The position numbers and the translations under genes were made by a program. Shown here piece after piece: positions 1 through 6,836 of a DNA stretch of 13,020 nt. How positions within the stretch are numbered: position 1 is the first letter of the stretch; each line of letters opens with the position of its first letter. Origin of the DNA: CALFER01 sp964472395. Its GTDB lineage: Bacteria; CSSED10-310; CALFER01. The stretch is from contig CAYYMM010000120.1 of the NCBI GenBank assembly GCA_964472395.1, positions 1 through 13,020 of the forward strand, given 5' to 3'. The notes under the pieces were generated by a model that saw nothing but the letters and a program-made list of their open reading frames with translations, was not told the DNA's origin and made no database searches.

Positions 1-1
1 G

Positions 2-2422
2 CGGGGGAACCTGTCCGGAACGATTGCGGTATCCCGGAGTTATCCCCGGTTGATCGTCCATCTGGATGAGGGGGCGGTGAATGTCAGCGAGGATGCCGGG
101 GAATCCTGGACCTCCATCCAGGCGCCTCCGGAGATCTATTCCTGCGACCTCATCGCTTCGCCCTGGACCCGCAGGGAGCTGTTCATCTGCAACTCGAGTG
201 CGGTGTATTACTGTGATGAATTCTCGGGGGTATGGACGGATCGATCGCCTCCGGATTACGTTCCGGATTCGGAGGAGCGACAGTTTCTGCGTGCGGACCC
301 GTCGGTTCCGGGTCGATTGGTATTGTTTTACTGTGATGGGCTGGGTTTCCTAAAACTGTTTGAAACTCTCGATCGAGGCGTTTCGTGGCATTCGCTTCCC
401 GTTCCAACCGGCATATATAAACCATACGGGCTCGTCATCCCGGAACCGTCCGGGCAATCGCTGATGGTGCAATTGACGCACGACTTCGTTTCGATCGTAC
501 AGGTTGCACTCACGGATGATCTCGGCGAAACATGGCGATTTCATCCGACTCCGGATGGCTATTTTTTTTCCGAATGTCATGTTTCAGCCGGCTGGATTTG
601 GATGGCTGACATTGACGTTTATAAAAAGCCATGGAATGGACCCGAGTGGCAGCTTGTGCCGACACCTGTGTCTGTTTACTTCATGGAGTTTCTGCCCGGA
701 TCGCCGGAAACGATCTTGATAAAAGACCTGAATCGTCTCTATGTTTCAACAGATACGGGTCAAACGTGGATCGAACGGCAACGCTTCCGTAACGGCACGC
801 GGTCGATGTTCATAACCTCAAATCAATGGCTGATTCAAACAGACCTTGCTCTCCTGCAATCAACGGACGAGGGATATCAGTTCACGCCTGTTTATTCCGG
901 TGCGAGACCTGCATATGTTGATCATGTCAGTTTCGATCCGTATGAGACTGGACGGATCTACGCTACAGGTGAATCGGGCTTCTTCTGGATCAGTTCCGAT
1001 ACCGGGAATTCATGGGTTTTTTCCGAGGCATTTCCGCCTTCCGGAGTCGGGCCCATCGTTCCGGATCCGAACGAAGAAGGTCGATTGTATGCCTGTGACC
1101 GGATTCTGGGGATGATCACAACCACTGATCACGGCGAATCATGGCACTTGTATAACGAAAACTGCTCAGCGACGCGTATCGGATACGCAACATTCAAACC
1201 AGATACGGGGCAGATGCTGCTTCTATCCTCGAATATGGGTTTTTCCAGATCGGTAACGGATCCATCCTGGACCCGGTTCGACTCATCATGGTACGGAAGC
1301 ACTGAATTGCTGACCATACACCCCGTCCAATCTGAAATCTGGCATGTCTTTGCGTCCAAGACCGGATGCGGGAGGGATGCTGAATTTGTTTTCCGTTCTT
1401 CCGATGGAGGTATTCAATGGACTGAAATTCTTTGGTCCTACGAGATGACATATCCAATGTCGCTGGTGCCCGCATCACCCAATCTGGTCATCGGTTCCGG
1501 GGTCGATTCCGATTACCGATCCAGACTTATGACGCTGAATCTCGATACACTCGATCTCGAATTCCGTGAGTATGGTGGCGCGACATCATTGGTTTTTCAT
1601 GAAGCATACCCAGACCAATTTATCTATGGGAAATACTGGCAATCCGAATGGAGTATATGCCGGTCCAGTCCCTATCGAATATGGGGGACACCCATCGTGT
1701 CCGGTCAGAATGAGTCCGTCAGAAATCTCGTGGTCGATCCATCCGATCCGGATCGATTCATCGTGGTAGCGAATGGCATTTACGAGTTGATTCTGACGGA
1801 TCATGACCCGCCCGGAAAACCGATGGTTCAATCCGTCGTCCCACGCTACAGTTTTGTTGAATTCGCGGTGTCGATTCCCTCGGATGCAACCGGGATTAAA
1901 CTCTATACGGGCGATCACTCGGGAGATTACGATGCTTGCCGGATTGCCGGGCGCGATGAACTGGAGGCCGGACCGATCAGCGTGTCCGCCGATCCCGATG
2001 TCCTGCTCTGGTATCGGATCAGTTGTTATGATGCCGATGGAAACGAAGGAGAATGGACGGAAGAGGCGTCCGTGCGAGTCTGGAGTCTGCCGCAAAACGC
2101 ACCCCAAATCCTGTTGACTGGCTATTGGAACACATGGATCCGAGAAGGGGATCGTTCAGCGAGGATCGCCGTGCTGGCCGACGATCCGCAAGGGATTTCC
2201 GATGTGACCGAGATCCTCGTATGTGACTCGGATGGCAACCCGATTTACACCCTGCATGATGACGGCTCGGGTGTCGATCCGTATGCGGGAGACGGCTTTT
2301 TCATTACACTCCTGGATCCGATTTCGGTTCCGTCCGGGTATTACCGATTTCAGGCGGTGGACTCGCATGGAGATCGCAGCGACTACGCCCCGCTGCTTTC
2401 CGTGAAAGGAGACTCCCGATGA
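2..2422 (+). CDS. Asp-box (sortilin/BNR-type) beta-propeller protein with C-terminal Fn3-like and Ig-like domains; 5' end outside window
   Basis: The frame is open to the left edge and codes sensible propeller sequence before the TTG at 50, with no signal peptide or Shine-Dalgarno there, so the true start is upstream. Residues below count from the TTG. Asp boxes (S/T-x-D-x-G-x-x-W) lie at 13-20, 106-113, 155-162, 233-240, 315-322, 358-365 and 450-457, with degenerate ones at 55-62 and 271-278. Between them are DP-x-x-P/E-x-R segments typical of Vps10/sortilin-like and WSC/BNR propellers. About ten blades would fit, as in sortilin-like folds. An Fn3-like domain follows (about 588-678), then an Ig-like beta domain (about 682-786) with DDPQG and YAGDGF motifs. 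I see no catalytic site, sorting motif or membrane anchor in the visible part. By inference it is an exported surface or secreted binding protein. Its stop overlaps the next start (ATGA), so the two genes are probably co-transcribed. Confidence 0.85.
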   Translation, partial: RGNLSGTIAVSRSYPRLIVHLDEGAVNVSEDAGESWTSIQAPPEIYSCDLIASPWTRRELFICNSSAVYYCDEFSGVWTDRSPPDYVPDSEERQFLRADPSVPGRLVLFYCDGLGFLKLFETLDRGVSWHSLPVPTGIYKPYGLVIPEPSGQSLMVQLTHDFVSIVQVALTDDLGETWRFHPTPDGYFFSECHVSAGWIWMADIDVYKKPWNGPEWQLVPTPVSVYFMEFLPGSPETILIKDLNRLYVSTDTGQTWIERQRFRNGTRSMFITSNQWLIQTDLALLQSTDEGYQFTPVYSGARPAYVDHVSFDPYETGRIYATGESGFFWISSDTGNSWVFSEAFPPSGVGPIVPDPNEEGRLYACDRILGMITTTDHGESWHLYNENCSATRIGYATFKPDTGQMLLLSSNMGFSRSVTDPSWTRFDSSWYGSTELLTIHPVQSEIWHVFASKTGCGRDAEFVFRSSDGGIQWTEILWSYEMTYPMSLVPASPNLVIGSGVDSDYRSRLMTLNLDTLDLEFREYGGATSLVFHEAYPDQFIYGKYWQSEWSICRSSPYRIWGTPIVSGQNESVRNLVVDPSDPDRFIVVANGIYELILTDHDPPGKPMVQSVVPRYSFVEFAVSIPSDATGIKLYTGDHSGDYDACRIAGRDELEAGPISVSADPDVLLWYRISCYDADGNEGEWTEEASVRVWSLPQNAPQILLTGYWNTWIREGDRSARIAVLADDPQGISDVTEILVCDSDGNPIYTLHDDGSGVDPYAGDGFFITLLDPISVPSGYYRFQAVDSHGDRSDYAPLLSVKGDSR
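2405..2411 (+). promoter_or_regulatory. Ribosome binding site of the 803-residue propeller gene
   Basis: AAAGGAG lies 7 nt before the ATG at 2419, inside the last codons of the preceding gene. It fixes the start at 2419 and shows that translation can start afresh despite the 4-nt ATGA overlap. Confidence 0.85.
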
Positions 2423-4830
2423 AACATCTCGTTTCCCTTGTATTATCGATCGCTCTGTTTCTGGGCATCGCACCCGTGGAATCAGCTTTCGAACATGCAA
2501 TCAGCGATCTTGATTTGCTTTCGGATTTTACCTCGTTCGATGCTGTCCGGGACTCGCTGGGTAATGAACACTATTTCACAGCAGGTGTTACTCTGGCGCA
2601 TTCCTATCGGTTACAGGGTGGGTGGGCATATGAGACGATCGATCCGGTGGCATCAACGGTGTCTTGTACGCGAAAAAATGACGAGTTGTGGGTCGTTTAC
2701 GTGTCCGGTTCCGAATTGCGGATCGCATGGGGAAGCGAATCGAATTGGCAGATTCAGACCGTTTCGATGGATCTCGGACAGCCCGTGAATCCGGATATCA
2801 CCGTCAGCGATGATGGCACGGTTTGGGTGTTCGCGAGCGATCCGACAGGTCGCTTATGGGCATGGGACGTCACGGACGGATCGATCACCGACGAACCCGT
2901 GCTGATCGATGCACAGGGGAAATGCGATCGATACATCGACAGTGTCGGATTGTCGGGAAACGGTTTCCTTGCTATCTATCATGTCGGAGTTCCGAATTTC
3001 GATATGCGGCAGGCTGTTTTCGACGGAGTGACGCTTTCGGTAGAAACGATTCGCGAGGTCGGGAACCAGGGCGAGCACTGTTCGATCGTGCGAGGCACTG
3101 ACGGCAGCTTGCATCTCACGGCATGGGACGGTTACGACAATAATCTGCTGTATGGTCGATTGAACGAGTTTGGAGAGTGGGATTGGGAAACGCCCGATCC
3201 GCGGTGGGGATGCGGGCGCGCAGCGACGGTGGCTCTGGATGTGCTCGATCATCCGGTCATCGCGCATGTTTCCGCCGATTACAAACGTCTGGAGGTGACA
3301 CGATTCGACGGGACGGGATGGGCCTCCGAGGAGATGATGTTTCAGATGGAAACATCGAATGCCCGCCCCATCCGGATCATCGATCCGGACGAATCGATTT
3401 TTGGGGTTTTACCGTTACAATACGCATCCGGGTACTATGCATTCGACCTGATCCGGGCAAGCACTTCGACTCGGTCGATTCAAACCGAAATCGTTTGTTT
3501 TTCCCCCAGATTGATCGTGTCGAGCCAGATTCATCTGGATTCCGAAGGTGCGATGCGACTCTTCGTCTTCCGATCGGATGGATATACGATTTGGAACCGA
3601 ATCGGGTCTGTATGGGCGCATCGGACGATGCGATTCGAGATGCCGGATTCGTATCAGGAACTCCTCACACGGTTCGGGCATGGTGATCCGGACCGATTTG
3701 TTGTTGCTGTCGGATTAACCCTGCCGAGTCAGTATCTGGTGTGGGTCGATACATGGAATGGATTCGACGTGAGCCGGCAGTTGATCGAATCGGTTCCGGA
3801 TCGCCGACTGATGGCGCTGGATCTATGTCTTTCTCCGGACCATCAGGATCAACTGCAGATCGCGCAACGTGATGATTACACAATGGCTGTTTCGGTCAGA
3901 AATCTGTCTCGACAGGATGAAACGTGGGAATCTCAGAACGTGGATTCATTTTCACAGAGAACGGATTACGATGATGTGCTCATGAGAGCACGGATGCAAA
4001 CCGCTCCGTATCCGATTATAGTGACTTTCTATAACGAACTCCGGGTCAGCTTCAGAAACGCGTCGGGGTGGTCGACAACCGCATTGCTGCATGAAGATGA
4101 GTATGATGATCATCTGGAGTTTGTTTTGGCCGGTGATGGATCTCCGAGAATCAGATTGGATGAGGAAGTTTACACGTTTACCGGCGAATCCTGGAAATCC
4201 GAGATGATCGGACTGAACCCTTACTACACCGGATGGGACATCGATCCTCAGGATCGCCTGTTTGTTGTGTCGGGCGACTATGATGATCCCTGTCACATAA
4301 TCCGGCAGGATGGAATTGGTTGGGTTGACGAGATTCTCGGAGATGCGACGGCTGGTTGTTATATCCGGGATTGCACGTATGACGGCCATCGTTTCGTCTC
4401 GCTGTTGCAGCAGTTTTCCGGCACTGGTCATTACCGATTGTTTCTTTTGACCAGCACCCCGCTTCCCCCCACGCTCGAACTCACCATGAACGACCGGACG
4501 TTCTCCTCCGGCGAACCCTTCGATCTGGGCTACCGCATCCAAAACGGCCCGGACCCCCTCCACGCGCAACTCGCGGTTCTGCTCGATATCCCCGTCGGCG
4601 AGACACACCTGTACTACACCTGGCCGGGCTGGCAGGATCTGTCGCATGGCATCCCGACCACCGCGATCGATCTGCAGGCGGATCAATCCCGGGAGGAGAC
4701 GATTCTGAGCTTCACGTGGCCGTCCGGGGCGGGGCAGATGAGCGGGCTGTCGTTCTGGGGATTTCTGGTGAACGAGGACGGGACCGGCTTTGCGGCCGAT
4801 ACGGCGCATCTGTACTGGCACTTTCGATAA
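2419..4830 (+). CDS. Exported beta-propeller protein with a C-terminal beta-sandwich-like domain
   Basis: The start is supported by AAAGGAG 7 nt upstream and by a classic signal peptide: MKHL, a hydrophobic core at about 4-19, and a likely signal peptidase I site after ESA (residue 23). Residues about 30-675 are rich in beta strands, with recurring F-D/N-G-x-GW-x-x-E/T-like strands at about 67-74, 108-115, 201-211, 296-306, 446-456, 545-557, 587-597 and 629-640. These alternate with DGTVWVF-, DGSLHLT- and QDRLFVV-type strands. This is the pattern of sialidase- or lectin-like propellers, but without recognisable catalytic residues. Residues about 684-803 form a separate domain beginning PPTLEL and ending LYWHFR. 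It resembles a C-terminal module I associate from memory with exported proteins of uncultured bacteria. The DNA coding for it is clearly GC-richer than the propeller part. The gene overlaps its upstream neighbour by 4 nt and ends just before a repeat cluster. Function unknown; probably surface binding. It has no obvious residue-level similarity to the upstream Asp-box protein. Confidence 0.85.
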   Translation: MKHLVSLVLSIALFLGIAPVESAFEHAISDLDLLSDFTSFDAVRDSLGNEHYFTAGVTLAHSYRLQGGWAYETIDPVASTVSCTRKNDELWVVYVSGSELRIAWGSESNWQIQTVSMDLGQPVNPDITVSDDGTVWVFASDPTGRLWAWDVTDGSITDEPVLIDAQGKCDRYIDSVGLSGNGFLAIYHVGVPNFDMRQAVFDGVTLSVETIREVGNQGEHCSIVRGTDGSLHLTAWDGYDNNLLYGRLNEFGEWDWETPDPRWGCGRAATVALDVLDHPVIAHVSADYKRLEVTRFDGTGWASEEMMFQMETSNARPIRIIDPDESIFGVLPLQYASGYYAFDLIRASTSTRSIQTEIVCFSPRLIVSSQIHLDSEGAMRLFVFRSDGYTIWNRIGSVWAHRTMRFEMPDSYQELLTRFGHGDPDRFVVAVGLTLPSQYLVWVDTWNGFDVSRQLIESVPDRRLMALDLCLSPDHQDQLQIAQRDDYTMAVSVRNLSRQDETWESQNVDSFSQRTDYDDVLMRARMQTAPYPIIVTFYNELRVSFRNASGWSTTALLHEDEYDDHLEFVLAGDGSPRIRLDEEVYTFTGESWKSEMIGLNPYYTGWDIDPQDRLFVVSGDYDDPCHIIRQDGIGWVDEILGDATAGCYIRDCTYDGHRFVSLLQQFSGTGHYRLFLLTSTPLPPTLELTMNDRTFSSGEPFDLGYRIQNGPDPLHAQLAVLLDIPVGETHLYYTWPGWQDLSHGIPTTAIDLQADQSREETILSFTWPSGAGQMSGLSFWGFLVNEDGTGFAADTAHLYWHFR

Positions 4831-4850
4831 CGGCTCAGGTTCGTGCCAAC

Positions 4851-5129
4851 AGCTCCCTTCGACAGGCTCAGGGAGCGGGATCATCGGGCACAGCTCCCTT
4901 CGACAGGCTCAGGGAGCGGGATGATCGGGCACAGCTCCCTTCGACAGGCTCAGGGAGCGGGATCGGATTGGAGCTCGCCGGACACTGAGCGTGTCGAAGT
5001 GTCCAGTGGAAGGAACGACTAGGGATCCGATACGAGTGACTGCAAGCAGCTCCCTTCGACAGGCTCAGGGAGCGGGATGATCGGGAACAGCTCCCTTCGA
5101 CAGGCTCAGGGAGCGGGGTGATCGGGCAC
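4851..5129 (+). repeat. Cluster of five direct hairpin repeats, 41-nt unit (REP-like)
   Basis: A 30-nt core starts at 4851, 4892, 4933, 5048 and 5089. The five cores are identical except for the last base of the fifth. Each contains the 7-bp inverted repeat GCTCCCT / AGGGAGC around the 11-nt loop TCGACAGGCTC. Copies 1, 2, 4 and 5 are followed by an 11-nt spacer close to TGATCGGGCAC, giving an exact 41-nt period (4851 to 4892 to 4933, and 5048 to 5089). Copy 3 lacks the spacer. The cluster is therefore a three-copy run and a two-copy run separated by 85 nt. The loop resembles the TTCGACAGGCTCAG intergenic elements I recall from many unrelated bacterial genomes. No REP-associated (RAYT) transposase is present here. 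Near-identity implies recent amplification or gene conversion. Confidence 0.92.
4980..5004 (-). repeat. Inverted, stem-divergent relative of the hairpin repeat
   Basis: GGACACT (4980-4986) and AGTGTCC (4998-5004) are perfect inverted repeats around the loop GAGCGTGTCGA. Read on the minus strand, the loop is TCGACACGCTC, one base different from the loop of the five direct copies (TCGACAGGCTC). The stem arms differ at several positions but still pair perfectly (7 of 7). It is therefore the same element family in opposite orientation, with compensated stem changes. It sits in the 85-nt gap between direct copies 3 and 4. Confidence 0.85.
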
Positions 5130-5147
5130 ACGATCGGATTGATCATA

Positions 5148-5176
5148 TTGCGTGTCATGTGGTCTGGATGTAATAT
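5148..5176 (+). promoter_or_regulatory. Possible weak sigma70-type promoter for the membrane glycosyltransferase-like gene
   Basis: TTGCGT (5148-5153) and TAATAT (5171-5176) are separated by 17 nt, with transcription expected to start near 5183, about 13 nt before the ATG at 5196. Matches to consensus are only 3/6 and 4/6, so chance is a real possibility. It is the best pair I find between the repeats and the gene. Confidence 0.3.
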
Positions 5177-5195
5177 TCCTGTCAGAGAACGAGCG

Positions 5196-6752
5196 ATGAA
5201 AACAGATTTCCGGATCCATCCCCATGTGGCGATCCCGGGGCTATTTGCTCTGACCGCACTGCTGTACAAGCGCGAACTCGCTCTGCCGCCTCATTTCGAC
5301 GACCACTTTTACCTTTTTCTGATGGATGAAACCCCTCTCCGGCATGTCCTCTGTGTGCTCGATCCCCGCCAATACGTCATCTGGATCCGCCCCATCAACT
5401 GGCTGCTGACATACGTCGAGCGAGCGCTTTTCGGAGACTGGCTCGCGGGGTTCCGCCTGGTCACCGTTCTGATGCATGCGATCAACGGCTACCTGCTGTA
5501 CTGGATCTGCCGGAGGCCGCTCGGACTGACGGCAACGACATCATCTCTGTGCGGCCTCCTGTTCGTCCTCTATCCCGGCAGCTACGAATCCGTGCTCTGG
5601 TTGTCGGATCAGGTGGATCCCCAGTTGCTCCTCTGCCAGACCGGCTCGTTCGTGACCTATACGCGCTGGCGAGATCGTTCCGGAATTCGATGGCTTTTCC
5701 TGTCGTTCCTGCTTTTTCTGTTCGGGTTGATGACCAAGGAAACCGTCGTCGTTCTGCCGGGGATCCTGTTGTTGTTCGAGTGTTTCCGCAGGCGGATAGA
5801 CCCATCCGACGAGGGAACGAATCCATGGGTGGTCGCAGCTGGTCTTCTGCCGTTTTTCATTCTCACTGCAGGATATCTCGTGCTGCGTCACGAGATTCTC
5901 GGAGGCATCGGCGGGTATCCCCAGTGGGCCGGAGGCATCCCACGGCATCTCATGGATATCCGCCGTTTGCTGGCATACTTCACTGTCGTGTTACCGTCGC
6001 AGTACTTGTTTCCGTTCCCGTATCATGATGTTTCGTTCCTGTACAGACTGCCGGGAGCGCTTATGTTCTGGATCACCCTGGGCGGCCTCATCGTTTCAAG
6101 GGATTATCGGATTCATGGCATTTTCTGCACGCTCTGCTGCATACTATTGGTGATCCCCGTGTCCCCCCTCATCTGGAAATCGCATGATTTTTTCATGAAC
6201 CCGAGATACCTGTATCCGGGTTCCGGCGCGGTCTGTCTCATGGTCGCATGCATGCTGCGGGCCGGGTGGCGCGAGCCGGACAGGCGTCGGACCTGGAAGT
6301 TCTGCATGCGAATCGCCGGATGGACGATCGTCTGCGCCTGGCTTCCGCTCGGATGGCATCTGAGGAGTACGTTCCGCGCCGCCACGGAGCTGTCGAACAA
6401 TATGATCGATCAGCTCTCCGAATACTGCACAGATCTGAATACCGATACGCAGATCGTCCTGAGCGGATTGCCGTGCCGGATCGGCAGCACCAGCCTGGAT
6501 ATCATGGATCCAGTTCTGTCGATTACCAACTTCGAGATTCATCGGAGGTGCGCACTACTGCCTCCGTTCGATCCCTGCGCCCGTCGATCCGAACGCACTC
6601 TGCGGGAGTACCTGTTGTCCGCACGCGGAGTGGTGTCACCTTCGTGCGGCGACTCGATGACCAGAACCGCAACGCCAGCTCTGAAATCCCGCCGCATTTT
6701 CCTGCGCCTGCAGCCTGACGGCGACCTGCGGGAATCCGCTCCGCCGGAATGA
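5196..6752 (+). CDS. Multi-spanning membrane protein, GT-C glycosyltransferase-like (PMT/ArnT/TMTC type)
   Basis: The ATG at 5196 (MKTDFR) is preferred. An in-frame ATG at 5118 would add 26 residues translated partly from the repeat region, and no good Shine-Dalgarno supports either (a weak AGAGAAC precedes 5196). From 5196 the protein is 518 residues with about 10-12 hydrophobic spans, ending in a soluble tail of roughly 130 residues. Three features suit the GT-C superfamily. After the first span, a loop carries an acidic pair (HFDDHFY, D35-D36) and a second pair (D44-E45). A TKETVVVLP segment sits before a span at about 180-188. A NPRYLYP segment at 335-341 precedes a later span. By family knowledge such proteins transfer a sugar from a lipid-linked donor to protein or glycan on the periplasmic side. 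Donor and acceptor cannot be read from the sequence. The exported propeller proteins on either side are conceivable acceptors, but that is only inference from position. Confidence 0.72.
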   Translation: MKTDFRIHPHVAIPGLFALTALLYKRELALPPHFDDHFYLFLMDETPLRHVLCVLDPRQYVIWIRPINWLLTYVERALFGDWLAGFRLVTVLMHAINGYLLYWICRRPLGLTATTSSLCGLLFVLYPGSYESVLWLSDQVDPQLLLCQTGSFVTYTRWRDRSGIRWLFLSFLLFLFGLMTKETVVVLPGILLLFECFRRRIDPSDEGTNPWVVAAGLLPFFILTAGYLVLRHEILGGIGGYPQWAGGIPRHLMDIRRLLAYFTVVLPSQYLFPFPYHDVSFLYRLPGALMFWITLGGLIVSRDYRIHGIFCTLCCILLVIPVSPLIWKSHDFFMNPRYLYPGSGAVCLMVACMLRAGWREPDRRRTWKFCMRIAGWTIVCAWLPLGWHLRSTFRAATELSNNMIDQLSEYCTDLNTDTQIVLSGLPCRIGSTSLDIMDPVLSITNFEIHRRCALLPPFDPCARRSERTLREYLLSARGVVSPSCGDSMTRTATPALKSRRIFLRLQPDGDLRESAPPE

Positions 6753-6775
6753 CCGGGTAACGGGCCGGCATTTCA

Positions 6776-6804
6776 TTGATTTGCAAACAGCGACACGATA
6801 TAAT
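6776..6804 (+). promoter_or_regulatory. Sigma70-type promoter of the propeller/kinase operon
   Basis: TTGATT (6776-6781) and a perfect TATAAT (6799-6804) are exactly 17 nt apart in the 84-nt gap between genes. Transcription should begin near 6811, leaving a leader of about 26 nt that contains the Shine-Dalgarno site. It is the only convincing promoter in the window. Because the next two genes overlap, it probably drives the giant kinase gene as well. Confidence 0.75.
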
Positions 6805-6823
6805 CGCCGGACAGTCTGTTTTC

Positions 6824-6832
6824 AAAGGAGGT
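6824..6832 (+). promoter_or_regulatory. Strong ribosome binding site for the 471-residue exported protein
   Basis: AAAGGAGGT is a near-perfect anti-16S match, ending 4 nt before the ATG at 6837. It fixes that start and predicts high translation of the propeller protein relative to the downstream kinase gene, which has no such site. Confidence 0.9.
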
Positions 6833-6836
6833 TTCC

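Larger units (their letters stand above)
4831..5195. other. Gene-free stretch filled mostly by hairpin repeats
   Basis: These 365 bases separate the propeller pair from the membrane-protein gene. They hold five direct copies of a hairpin repeat, one inverted divergent relative (both annotated separately) and a weak promoter-like sequence near the right end. Short open frames cross it on both strands, but they simply translate the repeat and are not genes. An 8-nt match to the repeat core (GGCTCAGG, 4832-4839) directly after the TAA may be the remnant of a further, partly deleted copy. I see no T-rich intrinsic terminator, though the hairpins could slow or stop RNA polymerase or protect mRNA ends. 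Confidence 0.8.

Noticed and set aside
50..52. TTG at 50 as the true start of the first gene
   Set aside because: The frame is open upstream with propeller-like residues, and no signal peptide or Shine-Dalgarno is present, so the gene is cut by the window edge.
4817..4832. Sigma54 (-24/-12) promoter, TGGCAC at 4817
   Set aside because: No TTGC-type -12 element follows at the correct spacing, and the site lies at the end of a coding region. I saw no convincing -24/-12 pair in either intergenic gap.
4851..4880. Intrinsic transcription terminator after the propeller pair
   Set aside because: The hairpin is plausible, but it is followed by GGGAT rather than a T-run, and the same hairpin occurs five times. 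It is better called a repeat element with possible terminator-like side effects.
3952..4884. Minus-strand open frame (310 codons) running into the repeats
   Set aside because: Its first residues are just the translated hairpin repeat, and the rest is antisense to the propeller gene. No ribosome site or domain is seen.
4851..5129. CRISPR array
   Set aside because: The repeats are regularly spaced (41 nt), but the 11-nt spacers are nearly identical to each other and far too short, and no cas genes are nearby.
5118..5195. Upstream ATG (5118) as start of the membrane protein
   Set aside because: It lies at the end of the last repeat copy with no ribosome site. The ATG at 5196 starts just before the first hydrophobic span and fits the family topology better.
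4868..5269. Short open frames across the repeat cluster giving peptides with PEPVEG and SLSKG runs
   Set aside because: The peptide repeats are translations of the DNA hairpin repeat, a common false annotation, not proteins.
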